Shown in pieces: positions 8,699-18,311 of a stretch of 64,000 bases of DNA. Below the pieces are notes generated by a model. The model did no database searches and had not been told where the DNA came from. It worked only from the letters and a program-made list of their open reading frames with translations. The stretch comes from Paraburkholderia sartisoli. GTDB taxonomy: Bacteria; Pseudomonadota; Gammaproteobacteria; Burkholderiales; Burkholderiaceae. The translations under genes were made by a program, and so were the position numbers. The stretch's first letter is position 1; the number at the start of each line of letters is the position of its first letter. The stretch spans positions 1,426,001-1,490,000 of the forward strand of contig NZ_FNRQ01000001.1 of the NCBI RefSeq assembly GCF_900107685.1. Direction: 5' to 3'.

Positions 8699-9079
8699 GC
8701 GCTTGCAGAGCCGCGGAAAAATGTCCCGAAAAAGTGCGAAAGCCCTTGTGTACAAGCGTTTGAAGGCCGTTTTTACCGGATTCTGGCTTGTCTTTTTTCG
8801 CCCGATCAGGTACGTTAACCTGTTTGCCCGGCGTGATTTTGCCGTGTTTTTATCGTAATCCCGGTCATGTCCGGACCGGTTGCCAGCCACACCCCCGCTC
8901 GCAACCTTCCCGTTACGGGCAAATAAGCGCAAATAATGCGCACATAAAGGGCAAACCCCGCGCATGCTGCACGCGCGCTGCATTTACGCCGCCACACTCC
9001 ATCGTCATTCCTGTCGTTGTCTGTTGTGCGGTCGTCTCCAGCGCGCCCAGCGCGGTCACCACTTCAGTTCAGAACGACA
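8699..9079 (+). other. 381-base intergenic region / lysC leader with decamer repeats
   Basis: No gene can be supported here. At 8919-8949 there are three imperfect 10-11-base direct repeats (GCAAATAAGC, GCAAATAATGC, GCACATAAAG), roughly one helical turn apart, about 130 bases before lysC. I looked for a lysine riboswitch and could not assemble its conserved core. No clear sigma-70 promoter stands out. Confidence 0.45.
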
Positions 9080-10330
9080 ATGGCACTCATCGTACATAAA
9101 TACGGCGGTACTTCGATGGGCTCGGTCGAGCGCATCAAGAACGTCGCGAAGCGCGTCGCCAAATGGCAAAAGGCCGGCCACAAGATGGTCGTCGTGCCGT
9201 CGGCGATGTCCGGCGAAACGAACCGTCTGATCGGTCTCGCGAAAGAAATTTCCGCCCAGCCGAGCCCGCGCGAACTCGACATGATCGCGGCTACTGGCGA
9301 GCAGGTCAGTGTCGGTCTGCTGTCGATCGCGCTGCACGAAGCAGGCGTCGACGCGGTCAGCTACACCGGCTGGCAAGTGCCGGTGAAAACCGATAGCGCG
9401 TTCACGAAGGCGCGCATCAGCGATATCGACGGCGAACGCGTGCTGCGCGATCTCGACGCCGGCAAGGTCGTCGTGATCACGGGCTTCCAGGGCATCGATC
9501 CGGACGGCCACATCACGACGCTCGGCCGCGGCGGCTCGGATACGTCGGCGGTCGCGGTGGCCGCGGCGCTGAAAGCCGACGAGTGCCTGATCTATACCGA
9601 CGTCGACGGCGTCTACACGACCGACCCGCGCGTGGTCGAAGAGGCGCGCCGCCTCGATCGCGTGACGTTCGAGGAGATGCTGGAAATGGCCAGCCTCGGC
9701 TCGAAGGTGCTGCAGATCCGCTCGGTGGAATTCGCCGGCAAATATCAGGTGAAGACGCGTGTGCTGTCGAGCCTGACGGATCCGATGATCCCTCTCGAAA
9801 CGGAAATGAGCTCGGGCACCCTGATTACCTTTGAAGAAGACGAAACCATGGAAAAAGCAGTCATCTCGGGAATCGCGTTCCAGCGCGACGAGGCCCGTAT
9901 CGCCGTGATGGGTGTACCCGACAAGCCGGGCATCGCGTATCAGATCCTCGGCCCGGTGGCGGACGCGAATATCGACGTCGACATGATCATCCAGAACCAG
10001 AGCGTCGATGGCAAGACGGCGTTCACGTTCACGGTCGGCCGTGGCGATTATCAGCACGCAATGGACATTCTCACGGGCCAGGTGAAGAGCCACGTGAACG
10101 CCGAGCAGGTGCTGGGCGATCCGAAGGTATCGAAGATCTCGGTGGTCGGTGTCGGCATGCGTTCGCACGTCGGTATCGCGAGCACGATGTTCCGCACGCT
10201 GTCGGAAGAGGGCATCAACATCCAGATGATCTCGACGTCGGAAATCAAGATCTCGGTGCTCATCGACGAGAAGTACATGGAGCTCGCCGTGCGCGCGCTG
10301 CACAAGGCATTTGAACTCGATCAGGCGTAA
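9080..10330 (+). CDS. lysC: Aspartate kinase
   Basis: Aspartokinase phosphorylates L-aspartate, the committing step to lysine, diaminopimelate, methionine and threonine. The product from ATG 9080 is 416 residues and begins MALIVHKYGGTSMGSVERI. It includes VVVPSAMSGETNRL, VITGFQGID, the Ser/Thr-rich GRGGSDTSAVAVAAAL, and YTDVDGVYTTDPR. Two C-terminal ACT domains (for example VMGVPDKPGIAYQILGPV and VVGVGMRSHVGIASTMF) are the allosteric site where Lys and Thr act in the family. Upstream frames that extend the ORF lack the family start. The dapC, dapD and dapE genes of the same pathway are in this window but 40 kb away. Confidence 0.97.
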   Translation: MALIVHKYGGTSMGSVERIKNVAKRVAKWQKAGHKMVVVPSAMSGETNRLIGLAKEISAQPSPRELDMIAATGEQVSVGLLSIALHEAGVDAVSYTGWQVPVKTDSAFTKARISDIDGERVLRDLDAGKVVVITGFQGIDPDGHITTLGRGGSDTSAVAVAAALKADECLIYTDVDGVYTTDPRVVEEARRLDRVTFEEMLEMASLGSKVLQIRSVEFAGKYQVKTRVLSSLTDPMIPLETEMSSGTLITFEEDETMEKAVISGIAFQRDEARIAVMGVPDKPGIAYQILGPVADANIDVDMIIQNQSVDGKTAFTFTVGRGDYQHAMDILTGQVKSHVNAEQVLGDPKVSKISVVGVGMRSHVGIASTMFRTLSEEGINIQMISTSEIKISVLIDEKYMELAVRALHKAFELDQA

Positions 10331-10538
10331 CGATGTAACGATGTGCGGCGGCTCGTTCAGGGCACGCCGCATTGCCTTCGATTGCATGGCGGGCGCATGC
10401 GCGTGAGTGAGTTCGAGATGAATTCACGCGTCAATGACGAACTGGCACAAAAAATGTGTCCTGGAAATTGACCATGTTGCGTGAACCCGCTATTATCTTG
10501 GCTTCGTCGCGCTGACTCCCTGCGCGAGCGAAAGTTTG

Positions 10539-10632
10539 GGAGACGTGGCCGAGAGGTCGAAGGCACTCCCCTGCTAAGGGAGCATCTGGGCCAAAACCTG
10601 GATCGAGGGTTCGAATCCCTCCGTCTCCGCCA
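10539..10632 (+). tRNA. tRNA-Ser(GCT)
   Basis: 94 bases including an encoded CCA. The acceptor stem GGAGACG pairs with CGTCTCC, the anticodon loop CTGCTAA gives anticodon GCT, there is a long variable arm typical of tRNA-Ser, and the T-loop is TTCGAAT. It reads serine codons AGC and AGU. It is followed by a strong terminator and stands alone as a transcription unit after lysC. Confidence 0.97.
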
Positions 10633-10643
10633 GCCATGGCGGC

Positions 10644-10680
10644 AAAACCCCGTAAGTTCTCGAACTTACGGGGTTTTTGT
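10644..10680 (+). terminator. Strong terminator of tRNA-Ser
   Basis: Fifteen-bp perfect stem (10644-10658 with 10663-10677), CTCG loop, and a T-rich end. It lies 12 bases after the tRNA 3' end. Confidence 0.92.
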
Positions 10681-10926
10681 TTTTCTGCCGAGTAACCCGG
10701 ACCCAAAGGCGATCGCGGCGCGTCCGCCAAGTGGCGTGGCCGCATGAATCACCACCCCATTCTTCGGGCGCGCGAAACCTTTTCAAATCTGCCCGGCGTG
10801 TAACCACTCGTTACGGAGCCGCCCTGGATGCGAGGTTGTGCATCAGTTATTACAAAGTTGAAATACGCGGATCGCCACCTTCAGTTATATTCCGGCCAAC
10901 AAAATCAACTCGCCAAAGGTGAATAC

Positions 10927-11280
10927 ATGAAGTCGGCTCGTGTTGTTTCGTTGTTGATCGGTGCACTGGCGGTCGGGGCGTCAGGCGTTGCGATGGCAGG
11001 CGTGAGCGTGGGTGTCAATATCGGCATTCCGGCTCCTGTCTACATTGCGCCGGCGCCGGTCTATGCGCCGCCGCCTCCGCCGCCTGTCGTCTATCAGCCT
11101 GCGCCGGTATATGGCGCTCCCGTGTACGGCGCTCCGGCGATCGTGATCGGCTGGCACGGTGACCGTTACTACGACGGCCGCCGCTATTGGGCGCGCGATG
11201 ACTGGTATCGTCATCACCCCCAGGGCCGTGACTATAACCACGGTCATCACGACAACGGTCGCCACAACGGCTGGCGCTAA
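10927..11280 (+). CDS. Small secreted Pro/Val-repeat (PXPV-like) protein
   Basis: 117-residue protein with a clear signal peptide (MKSARVVSLLIGALAVGASG, cleavage near AMAG). A short repeat segment at about residues 37-71 has alternating Pro/Val/Tyr units such as PAPVYIAPAPVYAPPPPPP and QPAPVYGAPVYGAP. The C-terminus is rich in Trp, Tyr, His, Asn and Arg (YYDGRRYWARDDWYRHH, then His/Gly/Asn repeats). This resembles the PXPV-repeat exported proteins common in Burkholderiaceae, whose function is unknown to me. The His-rich tail could bind metal, which is inference. It is flanked by terminators on both sides, so it is monocistronic. Confidence 0.8.
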   Translation: MKSARVVSLLIGALAVGASGVAMAGVSVGVNIGIPAPVYIAPAPVYAPPPPPPVVYQPAPVYGAPVYGAPAIVIGWHGDRYYDGRRYWARDDWYRHHPQGRDYNHGHHDNGRHNGWR

Positions 11281-11307
11281 GCGCGTCGTGATACCGACGT
11301 GGAACGG

Positions 11308-11333
11308 AAAGCCGCCCCAACGGGCGGCTTTTT
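11308..11333 (+). terminator. Terminator after the PXPV-like gene, possibly bidirectional
   Basis: AAAGCCGCCC stem (11308-11317) pairing with GGGCGGCTTT (11322-11331), CAAC loop, followed by TTTTC. On the opposite strand it could also serve fabI, which ends at 11408. Confidence 0.88.
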
Positions 11334-11407
11334 CTTTGCTTCTTCGATCAGCGCGATGACACCGGATGCGCTTCGCCTTCAGATGCAGTTGACTAGCGTG
11401 CGCGGCG

Positions 11408-12199
11408 TTATTCAGCGACACCCGCCATGCCGCCGACGACTTCGCTAAAGCCGCTATCGACGTGGACGATTTCAGCGGTCACGCCGCCGGCGAGATCGGA
11501 GAGCAGGAACGCCGCGGTGTTGCCCACCTGTTCGATCGTCACATTGCGCTTGAGCGGCGCGTTGTTCTCGACGAATTCGAGAATCTTGCCGAAGCCCTTG
11601 ATGCCGCTTGCCGCCAGTGTCTTGATCGGGCCGGCCGAAATGCCGTTCACGCGAATGCCCTTGCCGCCGAGCGAGACCGCCAGATAGCGCACGCTCGCTT
11701 CGAGTGACGCCTTTGCCAGACCCATCGTGTTGTAGTTCGGAATCGCCTTTTCAGCGCCGAGGTAGCTGAGCGTGAGCAGCGCCGCATCGTTCGACAGCAT
11801 CGGCAGCGCGGCCTTCGCGAGCGCGGGGAAGCTGTACGCGGAGATGTCGTGCGCGATGCGGAAGTTCTCGCGCGTCATGCCGTCGAGGAAGTCGCCGGCG
11901 ATCGCTTCGCGCGGCGCGAAACCGATCGAGTGGACGAGGCCGTCGAGGCTGTCCCAGTGTTCCTTCAGCGAGACGAAGAGGGCGTCGATCTGTGCGTCGT
12001 CCGCGACGTCGCACGGGAAGATCAGGTTGCTGCCGAATTCGGCGGCGAATTCGGTGATGCGATCCTTGAAGCGCTCGCCGACATACGTGAAGGCGAGTTC
12101 GGCGCCTTCGCGTTTGCAGGCCTGCGCGATACCGTATGCAATGGAACGGTTCGACAGCAGGCCGGTCAGCAGGATTCGTTTACCAGCGAGAAAGCCCAT
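11408..12199 (-). CDS. fabI: Enoyl-[acyl-carrier-protein] reductase (NADH)
   Basis: FabI reduces trans-2-enoyl-ACP in each elongation round of type II fatty acid synthesis. The 263-residue product from [20 protein letters not shown] shows the altered SDR nucleotide site of this family ([13 protein letters not shown]), [12 protein letters not shown], and [11 protein letters not shown]. The catalytic pair is Tyr-x6-Lys in [19 protein letters not shown], and [14 protein letters not shown] is present. Lengths and motifs match E. coli FabI (262), the triclosan-target type. It is divergent from yejA across a 202-base gap with three TGGCCA sites. Confidence 0.97.
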   Translation of the reverse strand: MGFLAGKRILLTGLLSNRSIAYGIAQACKREGAELAFTYVGERFKDRITEFAAEFGSNLIFPCDVADDAQIDALFVSLKEHWDSLDGLVHSIGFAPREAIAGDFLDGMTRENFRIAHDISAYSFPALAKAALPMLSNDAALLTLSYLGAEKAIPNYNTMGLAKASLEASVRYLAVSLGGKGIRVNGISAGPIKTLAASGIKGFGKILEFVENNAPLKRNVTIEQVGNTAAFLLSDLAGGVTAEIVHVDSGFSEVVGGMAGVAE

Positions 12200-12302
12200 G
12201 AAATCTCCAGATGAAGTCTGCGCGCCGTGACGTTCGGCCTTGCCTCGCCGGGTTGGGCCGGATTCGATGTGCGTTGAAGCTGGATCGAACCGGGCCCCGC
12301 CC

Positions 12303-12327
12303 TGGCCAGATGGCCATGATGTGGCCA
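12303..12327. repeat. Three TGGCCA palindromes between fabI and yejA
   Basis: Self-complementary TGGCCA occurs at 12303-12308, 12311-12316 and 12322-12327. The first and third copies extend to TGGCCAGA. They sit mid-way in the divergent fabI/yejA gap, upstream of a TAGAAT -10-like hexamer (12356-12361). They could be a binding site, and no factor is assigned. Confidence 0.4.
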
Positions 12328-12401
12328 GACGTTCGGATCGCGCGGGTTTATTGGGTAGAATTCTCTCACATTGCAACTGCCCCCTGACCAATAAGGCCCC
12401 T

Positions 12402-14339
12402 ATGACGACTGGCTTGCCAACTGGCTCGCAATGGCCGCATCCGTTTCGTGCTGGATGGCATGCCGTGTTGTACGCGTTCTCGCGCGCTGGCGTCATGGCG
12501 ATTTCACGTTCGGCGCTCGCATGTGCGGTGGCCGTGGCAGTCGGTATTGTTGCGTTGCTGGCCGCGCAGCCGGCACAGGCGGTCTATGCGATCGCGCAGT
12601 ACGGCGAGCCGAAATATCCCGCGAATTTCAGGCACTTCGATTACGTGAATCCGTCGGCGCCGCGCGGCGGCACGCTGGTGCTCGCGAATCCGGACCGCCT
12701 AACGAGTTTCGACAAATTCAATCCGTTCACGTTGCGGGGCAACGCGGCGCCGGGTCTCGGCGTGATGTTCGAAAGCCTGACGACGGGCAGCTCCGACGAA
12801 GTCGCGTCCGCATATGGCCTGCTCGCCGACGACATCAGCATTGCGCCCGACGGCCTGTCGACGACCTTTCACATCAACCCGCGCGCGCACTTTTCGAACG
12901 GCGACCCGGTCACGGCCGACGACGTCAAATACTCGTTCGACACGTTGAAAAGCCCGAAGGCCGCGCCGCAGTTCGCCGCGTATTTCGCGGAGATCACGCG
13001 CGCGGTGGTGGTCGATCCGAAGACGATCCGCTTCGAGTTCCGTCAACGCAATCGCGAGTTGCCGCTGATCGCGGGCGGCGTGCCGGTCTTCTCGCGCAAG
13101 TGGGGGGCGAAGCCGGACGGCAGCCACGTCGCGTTCGACCAGATTGCGTTCGAGGAGCCCATCGGCAGCGGTCCGTATGTGATCGAGCGCTACGACAACG
13201 GCCGCAATATCACCTATCGCCGCGATCCGAACTACTGGGGCGCGACGTTACCGGTGCGCGTCGGCATGTTCAACTTCGAGCGCATCACGTACAAGCTGTA
13301 CTCCGATGAAATCGCGCGCCGCGAAGCGTTCAAGGCCGGCGAGTACGACGCGTTCGTCGAATACGTCGCGCGCAGCTGGGTGCGTCGCGACGTCGGCAAG
13401 AAGTTCGACAGTGGCGAGCTGATCAAGCGTGAATTCGTGCAGCACAACGGCACGGGTATGCAGGGCTTTATCCTGAACCAGCGCCGGCCGCTCTTTCAGG
13501 ATGTCCGCGTGCGCAAGGCGCTCGATCTCGCGCTCGACTTTCAATGGCTTAACCGGCAGCTTTTTTATAACCAGTACAAGCGGATCGACAGCTTTTTCGC
13601 GAACACCGATCTGCAGGCGACCGGGCTTCCTTCTGCCGGCGAACTCGCGTTGCTGAACCCGTGGCGCGCGAAACTCGACCCGGCGGTTTTCGGACCGCCG
13701 CCGAAGCAACCCGATACCGATCCGCCCGGCTCGCTGCGTGCCAACCTGTTGCAGGCGCGCGCGCTGCTGACCGAGGCGGGCTGGACCTATCGCGATGGCG
13801 CGTTGCGTAACGCAAAGGGCGAGCCATTCGAGTTCGAGATTCTCGACGATTCAGGCTCGGCCGCGGCGATGGAGCCGATCACGGCGACGTTCGTGCGCAA
13901 TCTCGGCAAGCTTGGCATCGTCGCGCGTTTTCGTGTCGTTGATTTCGCGCTGTACCAGAAGCGGCTGGACGCATTCGATTTCGACGCCACCACGATCCGT
14001 TATCCCGACGTGCAGGTGCCGGGCTCCGAGGAGATCGACCGCTTCGGCAGCAAGGCCGCGGATGATCCGGGCTCGGGCAACTATATCGGCCTGAAGTCGC
14101 CGGTCGTCGATTCGATCCTGAGCGCGCTGATCCAGGCGCAGACGCGCGAGCAGCTCGTCGACGCAACCCACGCGCTCGACCGCGTGCTGATGCATGGTTA
14201 CTATGTGGTGCCGCACTGGTACAGCGCGACACACCGCGTTGCGTTCCGTCGCGGCATGGCATGGCCGAAGACGTTGCCGCTGTACTATTCGGCAAACGAC
14301 TGGATTACGTCGACGTGGTGGTTCGAGCCGAAGCCCTGA
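12402..14339 (+). CDS. yejA: ABC transporter periplasmic peptide-binding protein (YejA-like)
   Basis: Family 5 extracellular solute-binding protein, the periplasmic capture component of a Yej-type oligopeptide importer. A hydrophobic stretch (about residues 37-57, ending [17 protein letters not shown]) is the export signal. The mature part has [52 protein letters not shown] and [16 protein letters not shown], the standard SBP_bac_5 blocks. I chose ATG 12402 (645 residues) for its AAGG site 5 bases upstream. ATG 12495 would give a cleaner signal peptide but has no ribosome site. yejB, yejE and yejF follow on the same strand. In E. coli the Yej system imports peptides including microcin C, and the substrate here is inferred only by homology. 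Confidence 0.9.
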   Translation: MTTGLPTGSQWPHPFRAGWHAVLYAFSRAGVMAISRSALACAVAVAVGIVALLAAQPAQAVYAIAQYGEPKYPANFRHFDYVNPSAPRGGTLVLANPDRLTSFDKFNPFTLRGNAAPGLGVMFESLTTGSSDEVASAYGLLADDISIAPDGLSTTFHINPRAHFSNGDPVTADDVKYSFDTLKSPKAAPQFAAYFAEITRAVVVDPKTIRFEFRQRNRELPLIAGGVPVFSRKWGAKPDGSHVAFDQIAFEEPIGSGPYVIERYDNGRNITYRRDPNYWGATLPVRVGMFNFERITYKLYSDEIARREAFKAGEYDAFVEYVARSWVRRDVGKKFDSGELIKREFVQHNGTGMQGFILNQRRPLFQDVRVRKALDLALDFQWLNRQLFYNQYKRIDSFFANTDLQATGLPSAGELALLNPWRAKLDPAVFGPPPKQPDTDPPGSLRANLLQARALLTEAGWTYRDGALRNAKGEPFEFEILDDSGSAAAMEPITATFVRNLGKLGIVARFRVVDFALYQKRLDAFDFDATTIRYPDVQVPGSEEIDRFGSKAADDPGSGNYIGLKSPVVDSILSALIQAQTREQLVDATHALDRVLMHGYYVVPHWYSATHRVAFRRGMAWPKTLPLYYSANDWITSTWWFEPKP

Positions 14340-14424
14340 CGCCACGCATCGCGCGTTCGCAGTTATCTTCTGGTGTCGCCGCACGCCTTCAATTGCTCTG
14401 GACCCACACCCTGGACGCTCGCCC

Positions 14425-15462
14425 ATGTGGAGCTACATCCTCAAACGTCTGCTGTTGATGATCCCGACGCTGCTCGGCGTGTTGACGCTGACGTTCGCCG
14501 TGATCCAGTTCGTGCCGGGCGGCCCGGTCGAGCAGGCGGTCCACGATCTGCGCAAGGGCGCGGAGCAGGGCCCGTCGTTTGGCCTGCGTGCGCACTCGGG
14601 CGTCGACGCCCAGCAGATCGCGCAACTCAAGGCGCTCTACGGTTTCGACAAACCCCCGCTCGAGCGCTACGTGCTGATGCTCAAACGCTTTGCGCGCTTT
14701 GATCTCGGGCAAAGCTATTTTCACCATCAAAGCGTGTGGTCGCTGATCGTGTCGAAGCTGCCGGTGTCGATCAGCATTGGTCTCTGGACGTTCTTCCTGA
14801 CCTATCTCATCTCCGTGCCGCTCGGTATCGCGAAGGCGGTGCGAAACGGCTCGCGCTTCGACGTCGCGACGAGCCTGCTGGTGCTGGTCGGCTACGCGAT
14901 TCCCGGATTCGTGCTCGGTGTGCTGCTCCTCGTGCTGTTTGGCGGCGGCTCGTTCCTGCAGCTCTTTCCGCTGCGCAACCTCACCTCGGATAACTGGGCG
15001 CAACTGAGTATCGGCGGCAAGATCCTCGATTACCTGTGGCACATCACGTTGCCGATTTTCGCCTCGGTGATCGGCAGCTTCGCTGTCGTCACGATGCTGA
15101 CGAAGAACGCCTTTCTCGACGAAATCCGCAAGCAATACGTGCTGACCGCGCGCGCGAAGGGTCTGTCGGAGCGGCGCGTGTTGTGGAAGCACGTGTTTCG
15201 CAATGCACTGCTGCCGTTGATCGTTGGCTTTCCTGGCGCGTTCATCGGCGCGTTCTTCACGGGTAGCCTGCTGATCGAGACGCTGTTTTCACTCGACGGT
15301 CTCGGTCTGCTGTCGTACGAATCGGTGGTGCGCCGCGACTATCCGGTCGTGCTCGGCACGCTCTATCTGTTCACGCTGATCGGTCTTGCGACCAAGCTGA
15401 TTTCCGACCTGTGCTACGTCTGGGTCGATCCCCGCATTCAATTCGAACAACTGGAGCGCTGA
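14425..15462 (+). CDS. yejB: ABC transporter permease (YejB-like)
   Basis: Inner-membrane permease of the peptide importer. The 345-residue product begins MWSYILKRLLLMIPTLLGVL, a first membrane helix typical of DppB/OppB-type permeases, then PGGPVEQ. Several further membrane spans precede the EAA-type cytoplasmic loop (YVLTARAKGLSERRVLWKHV) that contacts the ATPase, and the C-terminal GSLLIETLFSLDGLG. There are 85 bases after yejA and one base between its stop and the yejE start. Upstream in-frame starts inside yejA lack the family N-terminus. Confidence 0.94.
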   Translation: MWSYILKRLLLMIPTLLGVLTLTFAVIQFVPGGPVEQAVHDLRKGAEQGPSFGLRAHSGVDAQQIAQLKALYGFDKPPLERYVLMLKRFARFDLGQSYFHHQSVWSLIVSKLPVSISIGLWTFFLTYLISVPLGIAKAVRNGSRFDVATSLLVLVGYAIPGFVLGVLLLVLFGGGSFLQLFPLRNLTSDNWAQLSIGGKILDYLWHITLPIFASVIGSFAVVTMLTKNAFLDEIRKQYVLTARAKGLSERRVLWKHVFRNALLPLIVGFPGAFIGAFFTGSLLIETLFSLDGLGLLSYESVVRRDYPVVLGTLYLFTLIGLATKLISDLCYVWVDPRIQFEQLER

Positions 15463-15463
15463 C

Positions 15464-16558
15464 TTGAGCCAGGCCGTTCCACATACCCGTAACGAGACGG
15501 TTCGCGCGCTGGTGTCGCCATCGCCGGCGCGACGCGTCTGGACGCGTTTCAGGCAGCAGCGTCTCGGTTACTGGAGTCTGATCATCTTCATCGCAGCGTT
15601 CGCGGCGAGTCTCGCCGGGCCGCTGTGGTCGAACGACAAGCCGCTCGTCGCACGTTACGAGGGCCACCTGTACTTTCCGCTCTTCGAAACGTATCCGGAA
15701 ACCACGTTCGGTGGCGACTTCCCGACGCCTGCTGACTATCTCGATCCGTACATCAGGCATCGCTTCGACGCGCCCGGTAATTTTGCGATCTATCCGCCGA
15801 ATCCGTATTACTACGACACGCTCAACTATTTCTCGAAGGTGCCCAATCCCGCACCGCCTTCACGCGACAACTGGCTTGGCACCGATGACCGCGGCCGCGA
15901 TCTGTTCGCGCGATTGCTGTACGGGTTTCGCGTGTCGGTGGAATTCGCGCTGGTGCTGACGTTTATCGGCACCGTGATCGGCATCTTCACGGGCGCGATA
16001 CAGGGGTATTTCGGCGGCAGGACGGATATCATCGGCCAGCGTCTCATCGAGATCTGGAGCGCGATGCCCGAGCTCTATCTGCTGATCATCTTCGCGTCGA
16101 TTTTCGAGCCGGGCTTCATCCTGTTGATCGTGCTGCTGTCGCTGTTCGGCTGGATCGGCCTGTCGGACTACGTGCGCGCGGAGTTTCTGCGCAATCGCCA
16201 GCAGGATTACGTGCGCGCGGCGCGGGCGATGGGTCTTTCGAACTGGCAGATCATCTGGCGTCATGTGCTGCCGAACAGTCTCACGCCGGTTATCACGTTC
16301 CTGCCGTTCCGGATGAGCGGCTCGATTCTCGCGCTCACAAGCCTCGATTTTCTCGGCCTCGGCGTGCCGTCGCCGACGCCGAGTCTGGGTGAGCTGCTCG
16401 CGCAGGGCAAGGCCAATCTCGACGCGTGGTGGATCTCGCTGTCGACGTTCAGCGTGCTCGTCGCCACGCTGCTGCTGCTTACGTTCATGGGAGATGCGTT
16501 GCGCAACGCGCTCGACACCCGCATCTCCGATGCAATGCGCGCGGGAGGCAACCAGTGA
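15464..16558 (+). CDS. yejE: ABC transporter permease (YejE-like)
   Basis: Second permease (364 residues) of the Yej-type importer. It has an N-terminal cytoplasmic segment, then WSLIIFIAAFAASLAGPLWS, a large periplasmic loop with many Tyr/Pro residues (about 60-130), and PSRDNWLGTDDRGRDLFARL, which is the family entry motif of DppC-type permeases. The EAA loop is DYVRAARAMGLSNWQIIWRH, and the end includes SLDFLGLGVPSPTPSLGELL. The start codon is TTG at 15464, two bases after the yejB stop, with GGAG upstream, so translation is probably coupled. Its stop overlaps the yejF start in a GTGA arrangement. Confidence 0.93.
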   Translation: MSQAVPHTRNETVRALVSPSPARRVWTRFRQQRLGYWSLIIFIAAFAASLAGPLWSNDKPLVARYEGHLYFPLFETYPETTFGGDFPTPADYLDPYIRHRFDAPGNFAIYPPNPYYYDTLNYFSKVPNPAPPSRDNWLGTDDRGRDLFARLLYGFRVSVEFALVLTFIGTVIGIFTGAIQGYFGGRTDIIGQRLIEIWSAMPELYLLIIFASIFEPGFILLIVLLSLFGWIGLSDYVRAEFLRNRQQDYVRAARAMGLSNWQIIWRHVLPNSLTPVITFLPFRMSGSILALTSLDFLGLGVPSPTPSLGELLAQGKANLDAWWISLSTFSVLVATLLLLTFMGDALRNALDTRISDAMRAGGNQ

Positions 16559-18186
16559 GCGGCGCGAACGCATCCACAAAACCGCCGTTCGCGGGGCCGC
16601 TGCTTGCGCTCGACCGTCTGCATGTGACGTTCGGCGACACGGTCGCGGTCAACGACGTGACGCTGGCCATCGAGCGCGGCGAACGGGTGGCGCTCGTCGG
16701 CGAATCGGGTTCGGGCAAGAGCGTGACCGCGCTGTCGATCCTGCGGCTCCTGAGCGACGCGCAGGTGAGCGGCTCGATCCGTTTCAATGGCGAAGAACTT
16801 CTGACGAAGAGCGAGCGTGAAATGCGCGGTCTGCGCGGCTCCGACATCGCGATGATCTTTCAGGAGCCGATGACGGCGCTCAATCCGCTTTACACGATCG
16901 GCGACCAGATTGCCGAGACGATCGTGATCCACGACGGCGTGTCGCCGCTCGAAGCGCGCAAGCGGACAGTCGCGCTGCTCGCGCGTACGGGCATCGCCGA
17001 GCCGGAGAAGCGCGTCAACAGCTATCCGCATCAGCTGTCGGGCGGCCAGCGCCAGCGCGCGATGATCGCGATGGCGCTGTCATGCCGGCCGCGTCTGCTG
17101 CTCGCCGACGAGCCGACCACGGCGCTCGATGTCACGATTCGCGCGCAGATCGTCGAATTGCTGCTCGAACTCCAGCGCGACGAAGCGCAGAAGCGCGGCA
17201 TGGCCGTGCTGCTGATCACGCACGACCTGAATCTCGTCCGGCATTTCGCACAACGCGTGGCGGTGATGGAGAAGGGCGTGCTCGTCGAAAGCGGACCGGT
17301 CGAGCAGCTCTTCGCATCGCCGCAGCATCCGTACACACAACGTCTGCTGCAGAGTCGCCCGGAGCGGACCGTGATGCCGGTGATGCCGATTGCGCCGGTC
17401 ATCCTCGAGGCACGCCATGTCTCGGTCGATTTCCGCACGAAGCTGCCGGGCATGAGCGGCTGGTTCCGCTCAGGACGCTTTCGCGCGGTGGCGGACGCGG
17501 ATGTGTCGGTGAGGCAAGGGGAGACACTCGGCATCGTTGGCGAATCGGGATCGGGAAAATCTACCCTCGCGATGGCGCTACTCGGCCTGCAACGCACGGT
17601 CTCGGGCGAAATCGATTTCCAGGGCAGGGCGCTCGCGGCCTGGCGGGGGCGCGAACAGACCGCGCTGCGCTCGAACATGCAGGTGGTCTTTCAGGATCCG
17701 TTCAGTTCACTTTCGCCGCGCCAGACGATCGAGCGGATCGTTGGCGAGGGTCTGGCGCTGCACCGGCCGCAACTGGGGGCGCAGGGGCGTCGCGAGAAGG
17801 TGATCTCCGTGCTGCGCGAAGTCGGCCTCGACCGGACGGTATTGCAGCGCTATCCCCATGAATTCTCCGGCGGGCAGCGGCAGCGGATCGCCATCGCACG
17901 GGCGCTGGTGCTGGAGCCGCGCCTCCTCGTGCTCGACGAGCCGACCAGCGCGCTCGACGTCTCGATCCAGCAGCAGGTACTCAAGCTTCTCGCCGGTTTG
18001 CAGCAGAAATACAACCTCGGTTTCGTATTCATCAGTCACGACCTCGCCGTGATCGGCGCGATGGCACATCGGGTCGCGGTGATGCAGAACGGTTCTATCG
18101 TCGAGTCTGGGGATGTGGAGAAAATTTTTGCTGCCCCAAGTCATCCTTACACACGAAAGCTGCTGAAAGCTTCGTTCGCTACCTAA
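16555..18186 (+). CDS. yejF: ABC transporter ATP-binding protein with two nucleotide-binding domains (YejF-like)
   Basis: Energising subunit of the Yej-type importer. It is a fused double ATPase of 543 residues, the expected YejF layout. Domain 1 has Walker [14 protein letters not shown], signature [12 protein letters not shown] and Walker [13 protein letters not shown]. Domain 2 has [16 protein letters not shown], signature [12 protein letters not shown] and [12 protein letters not shown]. Each domain ends with the oligopeptide-type C-terminal tail ([11 protein letters not shown] and [11 protein letters not shown]). The GTG start at 16555 overlaps the yejE stop. No terminator is obvious before the next promoter at 18233. 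Confidence 0.95.
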   Translation: MSGANASTKPPFAGPLLALDRLHVTFGDTVAVNDVTLAIERGERVALVGESGSGKSVTALSILRLLSDAQVSGSIRFNGEELLTKSEREMRGLRGSDIAMIFQEPMTALNPLYTIGDQIAETIVIHDGVSPLEARKRTVALLARTGIAEPEKRVNSYPHQLSGGQRQRAMIAMALSCRPRLLLADEPTTALDVTIRAQIVELLLELQRDEAQKRGMAVLLITHDLNLVRHFAQRVAVMEKGVLVESGPVEQLFASPQHPYTQRLLQSRPERTVMPVMPIAPVILEARHVSVDFRTKLPGMSGWFRSGRFRAVADADVSVRQGETLGIVGESGSGKSTLAMALLGLQRTVSGEIDFQGRALAAWRGREQTALRSNMQVVFQDPFSSLSPRQTIERIVGEGLALHRPQLGAQGRREKVISVLREVGLDRTVLQRYPHEFSGGQRQRIAIARALVLEPRLLVLDEPTSALDVSIQQQVLKLLAGLQQKYNLGFVFISHDLAVIGAMAHRVAVMQNGSIVESGDVEKIFAAPSHPYTRKLLKASFAT

Positions 18187-18232
18187 CATTCACCAATTGG
18201 GGGCGTCTCGCGATTGTATTTTTCTATTTGTT

Positions 18233-18261
18233 TTGACAGATAAATACTTACTGGCTAGTAT
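18233..18261 (+). promoter_or_regulatory. Near-consensus sigma-70 promoter of the NlpC/P60 gene
   Basis: TTGACA (18233-18238), a 17-base spacer and TAGTAT (18256-18261), about 50 bases before the ATG at 18312. The surrounding AT-rich stretch stands out against the GC-rich window, and this is the best-looking promoter here. Confidence 0.78.
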
Positions 18262-18311
18262 CGACAAAACTTTCCGTATCCCACTGATTTTTAGGCAAAA
18301 AATACCGACCG

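Noticed and set aside
8699-9079. Lysine riboswitch in the lysC leader
   Set aside because: I could not find the conserved core or helices of the lysine riboswitch. A covariance-model search would be decisive.
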